Of a DNA stretch of 64,000 nucleotides, positions 37,905 to 46,647 are shown piece after piece; position 1 is the first letter of the stretch, and the number at the start of each line of letters is the position of its first letter. This stretch comes from Blastococcus sp. TF02A-26 (GTDB taxonomy: Bacteria; Actinomycetota; Actinomycetes; Mycobacteriales; Geodermatophilaceae). The stretch covers positions 186,001-250,000 of the forward strand of contig NZ_QOHG01000005.1 in the NCBI RefSeq assembly GCF_003319125.1. The letters run 5' to 3'. Made by a program: the position numbers and the translations under genes. The notes beneath the pieces were generated by a model. The model saw nothing but the letters and a program-made list of their open reading frames with translations, did not search any database and was not told the origin of the DNA.

Positions 37905-40639
37905 CCGCCTCGCGGTGGGACTCCTGTGACGAATCGGGCGATGCGGCCGCGTCCGTCCGGCGCGCCCCGGGAGGGGTGCGTGACACCCCCGAGGGCGACG
38001 TGCACAGTGCGCTCGTGCCCCCGGGAGCCCTGCATCACCGGGTGACCGCTGCCCTGTCCGACTGGCGGCTGGACGACGCCGAGGAGCTGCTGGCCGACGT
38101 CGAGGGCGACCCGTCGCCCTTCGCCGCCCCGACCGCGCCCCCGGACGCCCCGGACGCCGACGTCGCCGCCGTCCTCGGCCGCGCCTGGGCCGACACCCTG
38201 CGCGCCGAGCTGCTCGTCCGCCGGCTGCGCATGGCCGGCTTCACGCTCGTCGGCGACCCCGTGGACTCGCTGCCCGGCGAGCCGCCCGCCGCACCGCTGG
38301 ACCTGCACGCCGGCATCGCCGGCCTGCTCGACCGCCCCGACGGCGCTCCCGAGGCGCAGACGGAGCCGGCGTCGCGCGCGGCCCTGGCCATCGCCCTCGT
38401 GCGCTCCGCCAAGGCCGCCTTCGACGCGACCGACGACGACCTGCAGCGCGCCGCCGGCCTGGCCCGGCACGCGCGCATCGAGCTGCTGTCCCGGCGGATC
38501 GACGCGGCGATGGACGAGGCGGTGGAGGCCGCCAGCCTGCTCGACCCGGCACTGCCGCCGTCGGCACTGCTGGTGGACACCCTCGCCACGCTGGCCGGCG
38601 TGCTGGCCGACCTGGAGCTGATGCCGCTGGCGCTGGACTACCAGCGCCGCGCCCACCGCACCGCGCTGGACGCCGCGGCCGCCCCGGAGCTGCTGGGACC
38701 GGAGGACGGCGATCCGGACGTCCTCGTCGCCCGCGCCGCGACCCGGCTGGGCGAGCTGTGCGCCGAGCTCGGCGAGGGGCTGCTCGACGACGGCGTGCCG
38801 GACTCCGCGGACCCGCACTTCGCCGAGGCGCGGCAGCTGGCCGAGGACGCGCTGGCCCTGCTGCCCCCCGAGGCGCCGGACGCCGTCGTCGCCGCGCAGG
38901 TGGTGCACGGCTGGGCGCTGGTGGGGCTCGGCGAGCACGCCGCCGCGGCCGGTCCGCTGCGCGCCGCCGTCCGCATCACCAGCGCCACCGGCGACCGCGC
39001 CGTGCTGGCCGCCGCCCTGCTCGCGCTCGGCCGTGCCCTGCGCCGCCAGGGCGACGGGCACGACGCCGACGAGCAGCTGGCCAAGGCGCTGGCCCTGGCC
39101 ACCGAGCACGGGCTGCCCCGGCTCCGGCGGGCCGCGCTGCGCGAGCTGTGCACCCTCCACGCCGACCTGGACGACGCCGGCCGGGCCCTGCCGTACCTGC
39201 AGGCCTACCTCGCCGACGAGCTCGACCGCGTCGACGAGCGCCGCACCCGGTGGGTGGAGCTCTTCGGCCGGCGCAAGAGCCTGCTGGAGACCGAGCGGGC
39301 CGCCGGGCAGCTGCGCCGGCAGGCCTACGAGGACCCACTGACCCACCTGCCCAACCGCCGCTACGCCGAGGCGCGGCTGGACGGGCTGATCTCGGCCGGC
39401 ACGATGCCGGCGCTCGCCGTGGTCGACGTCGACCGGTTCAAGTCGATCAACGACGCGATCGGCCACCCCGGCGGCGACGCGGTGCTGCGGATCGTCGCCG
39501 ACCTGCTCATCGACGGCTGCCGCGACACCGACGAGGTCTGCCGCTGGGCCGGTGACGAGTTCGTCGTCCTGCTGCCGGAGACCACCGCGGAGCAGGCCGA
39601 GCGGGCGCTGGAGCGCATCCGCCGGGCCGTGGCCGGCCACGACTGGTCCGCGCTCGGTCTGACCGTCCCCGTCACCATCAGCGTGGGCGTCGCCTCGGCC
39701 ACCCGCGGCGACGACCGGCGCACCCTCTTCGCCGCCGCCGACGGCGTCCTCTACGACGCCAAGCGCAGCGGCCGGGACCGCGTCGTGCGGCTGTCGGCGG
39801 TCACCCAGCGACCGGAGGCCCCCGCGGCACCGGCGGTCGTCGAGCCGGCCGCCGTCGAGCCCGCCGCCGTCGAGCCCGTCGAGCCGGCCGTGCTGGAGTC
39901 CGCAGACGACCCGTCCCCCGCCGGCGTCTCCTCCGGGTTCGCTCCGCTGCTGCTCGAGCCGCAGCCGGCCGACGTCCCGCTGGCCGGGCCTGCGCCGCTC
40001 CCGCCGACGCCGGTCCGCACCCGCGCCCCCGAGCCCGAGGTCGTCTGGGCCACCGGACGCAGCACCGAGCAGGTGCTCGCCCTCGTCCGCGAGGCACGCG
40101 CCGCCCACCCGGACCGGCCCGCCGTCGTGGTGCGGGCGACCGCCGAGACCCTCCTGGCCCTGACCGGGGAGCACGAGCAGACCACCGTCGACGCCGCGGC
40201 CATGTCCGCCGCCGTCGGTCCGCTGCCGGAGCCGGCCGGCCGGGTCGTCGTCCTCTCCGCCGGGGGCGGGGACGCCGGGATCGCCGCCGAGGCCGCGTTC
40301 GCCGCGCGGGTGACCGGCACCGACGTCGTCCGGGTCGCCGATCTCGGCGGCAGCCGGATGCACAGCGGCCTGCCCGACCCGTCGGTGCTGGCCGACGCCG
40401 ACTGCCTCGTCGTCGTCGCCGGCCTGGACGCCTCGCTGGCGGGTCTGGTCGCCGCCACCACCGACGTGCCGGTCGTGGCGGTGCCGACGTCGACGGGTCA
40501 GCCGGGGTCCTTCGGCGGGTTCGGCGCGCTGCTCACGATGCTCAACTCCTCCACGCCCGGCGTGGTGGTGAGCAACATCGACAACGGCCACGCGGCCGGG
40601 GTCTTCGCCGCACGGATCGCGCGCCGCACCGCGCGATAG
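37901..40639 (+). CDS. Diguanylate cyclase fused to a degenerate LarB/AIR-carboxylase-like domain
   Basis: 912 residues: TPR-like helical region (about 40-465), GGDEF domain (about 473-635; AGDEF at 550-554, I-site RDTD five residues before it), a Pro/Ala/Val-rich linker (640-705), then a LarB-like domain (about 711-912). LarB makes the first intermediate of the nickel-pincer cofactor from NaAD. Clear LarB segments are EVVWATGRSTEQV, PVVAVPTSTGQPGSFGGFGALL and NIDNGHAAGV. The residues I recall as catalytic in L. plantarum LarB (Ser127, Glu180, Cys221) correspond by exact spacing to Gly790, Asp843 and Ser884 here, so it is probably a non-catalytic ligand-sensing domain. ATG overlaps the previous cyclase stop. 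No larA, larC or larE nearby. Confidence 0.85.
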   Translation: MTASRWDSCDESGDAAASVRRAPGGVRDTPEGDVHSALVPPGALHHRVTAALSDWRLDDAEELLADVEGDPSPFAAPTAPPDAPDADVAAVLGRAWADTLRAELLVRRLRMAGFTLVGDPVDSLPGEPPAAPLDLHAGIAGLLDRPDGAPEAQTEPASRAALAIALVRSAKAAFDATDDDLQRAAGLARHARIELLSRRIDAAMDEAVEAASLLDPALPPSALLVDTLATLAGVLADLELMPLALDYQRRAHRTALDAAAAPELLGPEDGDPDVLVARAATRLGELCAELGEGLLDDGVPDSADPHFAEARQLAEDALALLPPEAPDAVVAAQVVHGWALVGLGEHAAAAGPLRAAVRITSATGDRAVLAAALLALGRALRRQGDGHDADEQLAKALALATEHGLPRLRRAALRELCTLHADLDDAGRALPYLQAYLADELDRVDERRTRWVELFGRRKSLLETERAAGQLRRQAYEDPLTHLPNRRYAEARLDGLISAGTMPALAVVDVDRFKSINDAIGHPGGDAVLRIVADLLIDGCRDTDEVCRWAGDEFVVLLPETTAEQAERALERIRRAVAGHDWSALGLTVPVTISVGVASATRGDDRRTLFAAADGVLYDAKRSGRDRVVRLSAVTQRPEAPAAPAVVEPAAVEPAAVEPVEPAVLESADDPSPAGVSSGFAPLLLEPQPADVPLAGPAPLPPTPVRTRAPEPEVVWATGRSTEQVLALVREARAAHPDRPAVVVRATAETLLALTGEHEQTTVDAAAMSAAVGPLPEPAGRVVVLSAGGGDAGIAAEAAFAARVTGTDVVRVADLGGSRMHSGLPDPSVLADADCLVVVAGLDASLAGLVAATTDVPVVAVPTSTGQPGSFGGFGALLTMLNSSTPGVVVSNIDNGHAAGVFAARIARRTAR

Positions 40640-40696
40640 CGGTGTCGTGACCGGTGGCGGGCCGGGAGGGTCCCCGCCGGGCGCGACGTCAGCGGC

Positions 40697-41851
40697 TCAA
40701 CGCGGATCGGGGACGGCACCTGGCCGCGGTGCGGTCCGTGAGGACCGCGATGCCATCGCCACCAGGGGGACGGCGGCCAGGAACAGGACGGCCACGACCG
40801 GTGGGCCACCCACCGCCCACGCCGCGAACACCAGCAGCGACGCGAGCTCGATGCCCACCCCGGCCACCGAGGTGAGGGTCGCCCGGTACGGACCCGTGAT
40901 GCGCTCCTGGAGTCGCGCCTCGGCCACCACGAGCACCGCGAGGTACAGGCCGTAGGCGACCGCGAGGACAGCCACCGCGGCGGGCCGGGCCCACCCCGCG
41001 GCGGCGGCCAGCAGCACCCCGCTCCCGGCCAGCATCCCCAGCAGCACCGACGTCGGCAGCCGGGCGGCCCGGCCACCGAGGGCCGCACCCAGCGCTCCGG
41101 CCAGCGCCACCGCCAGCACGGTCCCCGGTACCGCGGCCTGGGGCACGCCCCAGTCCCGCGCCATGACCGGCAGGTACTCCTCGATCGCGTCGAGGCCACC
41201 CAGGAGCGCCACGGCGAGCACCACCAGGCGCAGGGCCGGCCGGCGCAGCGCCACCGCCACCGCCACCGACCAGCGCAGGGGCTGCCCGTCCTCCCCGCCG
41301 TCCTCCCCGCCGGGCTCCGGCGCGGGCGGCGGGGACGGGAAGCGCAGCGCCAGCGCGGCCGTGGCGAGGCACAGCGCCACGCTGACCCAGCCGACCAGCT
41401 CGTACCCGCCGGCCACGACCAGGACGGTCGCCAGCCCGGCGGTGGGCACCTGGACCAGCAGCTCGGCCGCCGTCGTCCAGCCGTGCACGCGCGGGAAGGC
41501 ATCGGCCGCGCCGTGGGACGCCAGGCCGTCGTAGAGCACCGCCTCCACCGTGCCGGAGGCCAGCGCACCGCCGACACCCCAGACGACGAAGCCGGCCGCG
41601 AACGAGGCAGCCCCCGGCGCCGACGTCCAGAGTCCGAACGCCACGGCCTCCAGCACGCCGGAGAGGACGAGGGCGCCGCGCCGGGACCACCGGTCGGCGA
41701 GCACGCCGGCAGGCACCTCGGCGAGGAACGCCGTGACCGACCAGAGCGCGAACAACCCGGAGACCTCTGCCTGCGACAGGCCGGCGTCCAGGAACAGCAG
41801 GGCGTACAGCGGGTACACCGGCGCCAGGCCGGAGAGGGCGGTCCAGCCCAC
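40697..41851 (-). CDS. MFS transporter
   Basis: 384-residue major facilitator with about 11-12 hydrophobic segments. The loop between TM2 and TM3 reads VPAGVLADRWSRRGAL, the MFS motif A region. A central acidic/proline loop (PSPPPAPEPGGEDGGEDG) separates the two halves. Probably an exporter of a small molecule; substrate unknown. The only in-frame start upstream of the first membrane segment is GTG 41851, with no ribosome site; an in-frame stop lies about 80 bp upstream. The N-terminus is therefore short (TM1 begins almost at residue 1). It is convergent to the cyclase-LarB gene and divergent from the riboswitch. Confidence 0.88.
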   Translation of the reverse strand: MGWTALSGLAPVYPLYALLFLDAGLSQAEVSGLFALWSVTAFLAEVPAGVLADRWSRRGALVLSGVLEAVAFGLWTSAPGAASFAAGFVVWGVGGALASGTVEAVLYDGLASHGAADAFPRVHGWTTAAELLVQVPTAGLATVLVVAGGYELVGWVSVALCLATAALALRFPSPPPAPEPGGEDGGEDGQPLRWSVAVAVALRRPALRLVVLAVALLGGLDAIEEYLPVMARDWGVPQAAVPGTVLAVALAGALGAALGGRAARLPTSVLLGMLAGSGVLLAAAAGWARPAAVAVLAVAYGLYLAVLVVAEARLQERITGPYRATLTSVAGVGIELASLLVFAAWAVGGPPVVAVLFLAAVPLVAMASRSSRTAPRPGAVPDPR

Positions 41852-41989
41852 GGCGAGGCGGGCCAGCGGCCGTGCGGCGGCGGGCAGCGGGTCGGGCCGG
41901 GAGCGGGACGGGCGTCAACGGAACGGCATGCAGCGACGCTAGCGCGGTCCTGTGACCCGCCGCACGCGATTTCCCGGTCCGCCGTCGGC

Positions 41990-41995
41990 TAGGCT
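41990..41995 (+). promoter_or_regulatory. -10 box for the Mn riboswitch transcript
   Basis: TAGGCT, with transcription expected to start at about 42002, exactly at the 5' edge of the yybP-ykoY fold. Confidence 0.5.
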
Positions 41996-42002
41996 GCAGG
42001 AC

Positions 42003-42107
42003 GAGAAGGGGAGTAGCCCCCCGACCGCTGGTCGACATGCTGGCGCCGCCGCGAGGCGGTTCCCGGTCAGCGGGCCCACGTTCGCGTGGGTGGGCGAGAC
42101 CTTCGAC
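42003..42107 (+). promoter_or_regulatory. yybP-ykoY manganese riboswitch
   Basis: Starts GAGAAGGGGAGTAGC and ends GCGAGACCTTCG, the conserved first and last segments of the yybP-ykoY RNA (compare the AAAGGGGAGUAG start and AGACCUUUG end of the B. subtilis element). GAAGG and CCTTC close the P1 stem, with hairpins between, including CCCACG-TTCG-CGTGGG. It lies 75 bp before a GDT1/TMEM165-type Mn exporter, the usual partner. Mn2+ binding should switch expression on. Confidence 0.88.
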
Positions 42108-42181
42108 TGAGCAGTGGATGCGCGCTGCCGGTCGGAGGCTGCCCGCACCCGCCCGGCTGTGCCGAGCGGAAGAGAGAACCC

Positions 42182-42784
42182 GTGCTGGTGCTGTCGGTGG
42201 TGGCGACCGCGTTCGTCCTCGTCCTGCCCGTGGAACTGCCGGACAAGACGCTCTTCGCCAGCCTCGTGCTGGCCACCCGCTTCGCGCCGCTGCCCGTCTT
42301 CGTCGGGGTGGGTACCGCGTTCGGCCTGCAGGTGGCCATCGCCGTCACGGCCGGCTCCCTGCTCACTCTGCTGCCCGAGGCCCTGGTCAGCGGTGTCGTC
42401 GCCGTGTTGTTCGTCGCCGGGGCGTTCATCCTGTGGCGCAGCGCCTCGAGCGGACCGGAGGACGACGCGGACGGCGCCGACTCCCGCGAGGGCACCTCGT
42501 TCCTGCGGGCGGCGGCGATCTCCTTCGGCGTGCTGTTCGCCGCCGAGTGGGGCGACCTCTCGCAGTTGGCGACCGCCGGCCTGGCCGCTCGCTACGAGGA
42601 GCCGCTGTCGGTGTTCCTCGGCGCCTGGGCAGCGCTGCTCGTGGTCTCCGGCCTGGCGGTGTTCCTGGGCAAGAAGCTCGCGGACCGCCTCCCGGTGGCC
42701 CTCATCCGCCGGATCGCCGCCGGCCTCTTCCTCGTGTTCGCCGTCTTCGCGGTCGCCGAGACCGTCCGCACGCTGGTCGGCTGA
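42182..42784 (+). CDS. TMEM165/GDT1 (UPF0016) family Mn2+ exporter
   Basis: 200-residue membrane protein with six predicted helices in two repeats. The cation-binding motifs of the family are ELPDKT (about residue 20, first repeat) and EWGDLS (about residue 122, second repeat), the two ExGD-type signatures. A hydrophilic acidic loop SGPEDDADGADSREG lies between the halves. Predicted to export Mn2+ (or Ca2+) by proton exchange. Expression is very likely controlled by the yybP-ykoY riboswitch directly upstream. GTG start with GAGAGA upstream. It lies between two pairs of diguanylate cyclases, whose activity needs Mg2+ or Mn2+, though no functional link is shown. Confidence 0.94.
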   Translation: MLVLSVVATAFVLVLPVELPDKTLFASLVLATRFAPLPVFVGVGTAFGLQVAIAVTAGSLLTLLPEALVSGVVAVLFVAGAFILWRSASSGPEDDADGADSREGTSFLRAAAISFGVLFAAEWGDLSQLATAGLAARYEEPLSVFLGAWAALLVVSGLAVFLGKKLADRLPVALIRRIAAGLFLVFAVFAVAETVRTLVG

Positions 42785-42883
42785 GACCCACCCCGTCGGG
42801 GGGAGGTCCCGCCCGGGCCCTCAAGACCACCCGCCGGGCCGCCGTTGCCCCCTCTCCAGGCCGGACACGGGAGGAGAGCGGCC

Positions 42884-44311
42884 ATGGCCACGCGAGCGCG
42901 ACCGTCGACCGCCGTCCTGGACGCGGCCGGCGACTCCGACCTCGACGGCGTCGTGCGCGTCGCCGCGGCCGTGACCGGGCTGGCCTGCGCCACCGTCAAC
43001 CTGTTCGACGGGGAGCTCCAGCGCCAGCTCGCCGCGCACGGGTTCACCGGGGGCGCCAGTCCCCTGGACGGCTCGCTCTGCGCGACCCTGCTCCGGGACG
43101 GTGCCGAGGTCGTCGCGGTCGACGACCTCTCCGCGCTCCCCGGGTTCGCCGGCAACCCCTGGGTCGACGGTCGGCTGGCCCGCATCCGCGCCTACGCCGG
43201 CGCCGCCCTGGTCCTGGACGGGCAACTGGTCGGCAGCCTCTGCGTGTTCGACGACCGGGCGGCCGCGTTCACCCCGGAGCAGGCGGCCCGGCTCACCGAC
43301 CTGGCCGCCGTCCTGGTGGCCCTGCTGCAGCGCCGCCGGCAGACCGACGAGCTGGCCGAGCTGGCCGCCGCGAGCGAGCTGGCCAGGCACCAGGCCGAGG
43401 CGGCGAACGCCGAGCTGGCCGACTCCAACGCCTTCACCACCGCCCTGCTCGAGGCGCTGCCGCTCGGGATCGTGGCCGCGGACGCCCAGGGCCGGGTCCA
43501 CCTGTTCAACCGGGTGAGCCGCGCCTGGCACGGTCTCGACGCCGATCCGGACGTCCCCATGGGCGAGGTCGCGCGGGCGTTCCAGCTGACGACCCCCTCG
43601 GGCCGACCCCTGGACGCCGCCGAGGTGCCGCTGTTCCGCGTGCTGGACCAGGGCCGCATCACCGACGTGCCCATCGCCATCGCCGACCCGACCGGCCGGC
43701 TCCGTCTGGTCGAGTGCTCCGGCGAACCGGTCCACTCCGCCGACGGCACGCTGCTCGGCGCCGTCGTCGCCATGGCCGACGTCACCGAGCGACGGGCGCT
43801 GGAGGAGGAGCTCCGGACGGCGGCCCTGCACGACCCGCTGACCGGGCTGCCCAACCGGACCCTGCTCGTCGACCGGCTGTCGGCGCTGCTCATCGGGTCC
43901 GGGCGGGGCGCCGAGCCGTTCGCCGTCCTCTACTGCGACCTGGACGGCTTCAAACCGGTGAACGACCTGGCCGGACACGCCGCCGGCGACATCTGCCTGC
44001 GCAAGGCGGCCCGACGGCTCCGCAGCGCCGTCCGCCCCGGCGACACCGTGGCGCGGATCGGCGGCGACGAGTTCGTCCTGCTGTGCCCCGGCCTGCACGA
44101 CGAGGACGCCGCCCAGGTCGTCGCCGACCGGGTGACCACCTCCTTCGACGAGCCGCTCGTGCTCGTCGACGGGGCCCGCTTCCACGTCGGCATCAGCGTC
44201 GGCGTCGCGCTCGGCACCGCCTCGGACACCCCGCAGTCCGCGCTGGCCCGCGCCGACGCCGCCATGTACCGCGTCAAGACCGCCCGCCGGTCACCCTCGG
44301 GCGTCCGCTGA
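42884..44311 (+). CDS. GAF-PAS-GGDEF diguanylate cyclase
   Basis: 475 residues. GAF domain (about 15-150; FDGELQRQLAAHGF, GNPWVDGRLARIRAYAGAALV), coiled linker, PAS domain (about 190-300; LPLGIVAADAQGRVHLFNRV) and GGDEF domain (about 307-465). The active site is canonical: RIGGDEFVLLC with GGDEF at 393-397, and the I-site RPGD sits five residues before it. Soluble, so it likely reads a cytoplasmic ligand or redox/light signal through GAF/PAS. ATG with GGAGGAGA upstream. Followed by an 11-bp stem terminator and then a close paralogue of the same domain order. Confidence 0.95.
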   Translation: MATRARPSTAVLDAAGDSDLDGVVRVAAAVTGLACATVNLFDGELQRQLAAHGFTGGASPLDGSLCATLLRDGAEVVAVDDLSALPGFAGNPWVDGRLARIRAYAGAALVLDGQLVGSLCVFDDRAAAFTPEQAARLTDLAAVLVALLQRRRQTDELAELAAASELARHQAEAANAELADSNAFTTALLEALPLGIVAADAQGRVHLFNRVSRAWHGLDADPDVPMGEVARAFQLTTPSGRPLDAAEVPLFRVLDQGRITDVPIAIADPTGRLRLVECSGEPVHSADGTLLGAVVAMADVTERRALEEELRTAALHDPLTGLPNRTLLVDRLSALLIGSGRGAEPFAVLYCDLDGFKPVNDLAGHAAGDICLRKAARRLRSAVRPGDTVARIGGDEFVLLCPGLHDEDAAQVVADRVTTSFDEPLVLVDGARFHVGISVGVALGTASDTPQSALARADAAMYRVKTARRSPSGVR

Positions 44312-44337
44312 GCCGGTCACCCGTGTGGGTGACCGGC
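44312..44337 (+). terminator. Hairpin between paralogous cyclase genes
   Basis: Perfect 11-bp stem GCCGGTCACCC / GGGTGACCGGC with GTGT loop, starting right after the stop. The second cyclase may thus have its own promoter. Confidence 0.75.
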
Positions 44338-44405
44338 CGTTCCAGCTCCGCCGCCGTCCTGCCGTTGCGGGAGGGACCCCCACCGCCGCCCGAGACGAGG
44401 ACGAC

Positions 44406-45776
44406 GTGACCGCCACGGTGCCCCACCGCACGCCCCGGTCCGAGGAGCAGCGCGCCGCGCTGCGCGACCTCGGCACCGGCGCGCCACCGGAGCAGGCGGA
44501 GCTGCGTGCGGTGCTGCGACTCGCCACCGCGGTGACCGGGGCGTCCCGCGCCGGTCTGAACCTCCTCGACGAGGAACAGCAGGTCACGCTGCTCGCCCAC
44601 CGGGGGGAGCCCCGCCGCGTGCCGCGGGTCGAGTCGCTGTGCGCCCGCACCTCCCTGCGGCCCGGCGTCTTCTGGAGCCGGGACCTGCGCGCGGACGCCG
44701 ACTACGCCGGCAACCCGTTCGTCGACGGGCGGATCGCCCGGCTGCGCTTCTACGCCAGCGCCCCGATGCGGACCGCCGACGGCGACGTCATCGGCACGGT
44801 CTGCACCTGGGACGACGACGTCCTGGAGCTGACGCCCGAGCAGGTGGACCAGCTGGCCGACCTCGCCCAGGTGGCCCTCGCGCTGGTGGACCGCTACCGG
44901 GCCGCGGAGGCCGCCACCGCAGACCTCGCCGCGGCTCGCGCGTTCGACCGGGCCCTGTTCGACGCCCTGTCGGTGGGGGTGGTCGCCTCGGACGCGCAGG
45001 GGCAGCCCACCCGGGTCAATCGGGTGGTGGCCGACTGGGCCAGCGACCGCTGGGACGGCGATCGGCTCGTCGACGCCCCCCTGCTGGAGGAGCTCTACCT
45101 CGCCGACGGCGTCACCCCGCTGGACCCCGGCTACGCGCCGCTGGTGCGGGCCGTCCGCGGCGAGCAGGTGCGCGACGTCGAACTGGTGGCCGGGCCGCCC
45201 GGTGGCCCGCGCCGGGTCACCCTGGCCACCGCCGAGCCCATCCACGAGACCGACGGCACGGTGCTCGGCGCGGTCGTCACGATCAAGGACATCACCGAGC
45301 AGCGGGCGCTGGAGGCCCGGCTGCGCGAGGCCGCCCTGCACGACCCGCTGACCGGGCTGCCCAACCGCGCCCTGGTGCTCGACCGGCTGGGGCAGGTGCT
45401 GCGCACCCAGCGGCGCGAGCACGGCCCGGCCGCGGTCGTCTACTGCGACCTGGACGGCTTCAAGGAGATCAACGACACCGCCGGCCACGCCGCCGGGGAC
45501 GCCGCCCTGTGCCGCGCCGCGGAGGCGCTGCAGTCGGCGGTCCGGCCCGGTGACACCGTCGGCCGGATGGGCGGCGACGAGTTCGTGGTCGTGTGCGCCG
45601 GGATCGGCACGGCTCAGGACGCCGCGGACCTGGTCGCCCGGATCGAGACGGCGCTCGGCGACCTGCGGGTCAGCTGCGGCACGGCGCTCTCCCGCCCCCG
45701 GGACACGCCCGACTCGCTGCTGCGCCGTGCCGACGAGGCGATGTACGCCGTCAAGCGCAGTCGTCGGGCCCACTGA
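44406..45776 (+). CDS. GAF-PAS-GGDEF diguanylate cyclase, second paralogue
   Basis: 456 residues with the same order as the upstream protein: GAF (about 35-165; GNPFVDGRIARLRFYASAPM), PAS (about 185-300; LSVGVVASDAQGQPTRVNRV) and GGDEF (about 305-455). Active site RMGGDEFVVVC with GGDEF at 389-393 and I-site RPGD five residues before. The GGDEF C-terminal part is slightly shorter than in its neighbour. GTG 44406 is preceded by GAGGAC. The pair clearly arose by duplication: AALHDPLTGLPNR and CDLDGFK are shared. Expected to make c-di-GMP in response to a different ligand. Confidence 0.94.
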   Translation: MTATVPHRTPRSEEQRAALRDLGTGAPPEQAELRAVLRLATAVTGASRAGLNLLDEEQQVTLLAHRGEPRRVPRVESLCARTSLRPGVFWSRDLRADADYAGNPFVDGRIARLRFYASAPMRTADGDVIGTVCTWDDDVLELTPEQVDQLADLAQVALALVDRYRAAEAATADLAAARAFDRALFDALSVGVVASDAQGQPTRVNRVVADWASDRWDGDRLVDAPLLEELYLADGVTPLDPGYAPLVRAVRGEQVRDVELVAGPPGGPRRVTLATAEPIHETDGTVLGAVVTIKDITEQRALEARLREAALHDPLTGLPNRALVLDRLGQVLRTQRREHGPAAVVYCDLDGFKEINDTAGHAAGDAALCRAAEALQSAVRPGDTVGRMGGDEFVVVCAGIGTAQDAADLVARIETALGDLRVSCGTALSRPRDTPDSLLRRADEAMYAVKRSRRAH

Positions 45777-45788
45777 CCCGGCTCGGCG

Positions 45789-46631
45789 TCAGGCCGCCGG
45801 CCGCAGGACCGGCCGGACCTCGGCGAGGAACGCCTCCAGCGGCCGGGCCGGCCTGCCGGTCACCTGCTCGACCACGCCGGTCACCGGCGCGAAGCTGCCG
45901 GCCCGCACGCGCTCGAAGGTCAGCACGGTGAGCTCCCGCCCGAACCCCGACAGTCCGTCCACGACCTCGTCGATCGTGGACTCCCGGTGGACCACGGGCC
46001 GCCCGGCAGCGGCGGAGAGCAGCTCCGCGGTCCGCGGCAGCGTCAGGGCCTGCGGGCCGGTCAGCTCGTACACCCGGCCGGCGTGGCCCTCCTCCAGCAG
46101 CGCCCGCTCGGCCACGGCCGCGATGTCGCCCGCATCGATCCAGGCGATCCGCGCACCGCCACTGGGGAACGGGAGGTCGCCGCCGCCGGCCACCTGGTCC
46201 AGGTGGAAGCGCGGGTCGGTGAAGACCTGCATGAACCAGCTCGGCCGCAGGACCGTCCACGGCCGGCCGCTGTCGCGCACGACCCGCTCGGCGCGCGGCG
46301 CCCACCCATCGGGGCCCGTCACGTCGGCGTCCTGCTCGGACAGCAGGACGACGCGGGCGGCCGGTGGCACCTCCTGGAGGAGGGCACCGATCAGCTCCGG
46401 CGCGTCCGCACGGTCGGGGCGGACGACGTACACCGCGTCGATCCCGGCCGTGGCCGCCGCCCAGTCGCCGGGGCGGTCCCAGGAGACGCCGGTCGGCCGC
46501 ACGCCGTCGAGCGTGACGGTGGCCGGATCGCTGCTCCCACCGAGGACCTCGACGCCTCCGCGGGCGACCAGCGACCGGGCCAGCGGAGCACCGGTCTTGC
46601 CGCGCACCCCCGTGATCAGCACCCGTGCCAT
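45789..46631 (-). CDS. NmrA-like NAD(P)-binding protein
   Basis: 280-residue atypical SDR beginning MARVLITGVRGKTGAPLARSL, with the dinucleotide loop GVRGKTG. The rest (RPSWFMQVFTDPRFHLDQ, WIDAGDIAAVAERALLEE, YELTGPQALT) is typical of NmrA/HSCARG-like proteins that act as redox sensors or NADPH:quinone reductases. ATG with GAGGAGGAG upstream. Divergent from a MarR gene across an 87-bp gap with two matching operator-like repeats, so it is the probable regulated target. Its stop lies 12 bp from the convergent cyclase stop. Confidence 0.9.
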   Translation of the reverse strand: MARVLITGVRGKTGAPLARSLVARGGVEVLGGSSDPATVTLDGVRPTGVSWDRPGDWAAATAGIDAVYVVRPDRADAPELIGALLQEVPPAARVVLLSEQDADVTGPDGWAPRAERVVRDSGRPWTVLRPSWFMQVFTDPRFHLDQVAGGGDLPFPSGGARIAWIDAGDIAAVAERALLEEGHAGRVYELTGPQALTLPRTAELLSAAAGRPVVHRESTIDEVVDGLSGFGRELTVLTFERVRAGSFAPVTGVVEQVTGRPARPLEAFLAEVRPVLRPAA

Positions 46632-46647
46632 GACTCCTCCTCGGGAT

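Noticed and set aside
37901-40639. True nickel-pincer cofactor synthesis (LarB activity)
   Set aside because: The Ser, Glu and Cys positions expected for catalysis are Gly, Asp and Ser, and no larA, larC or larE is nearby.
40689-42038. 449-residue minus-strand open frame overlapping the MFS gene
   Set aside because: Out-of-frame shadow; the 384-residue frame has membrane segments and MFS motif A. The absence of a ribosome site for GTG 41851 was noted, but no frameshift evidence was found.
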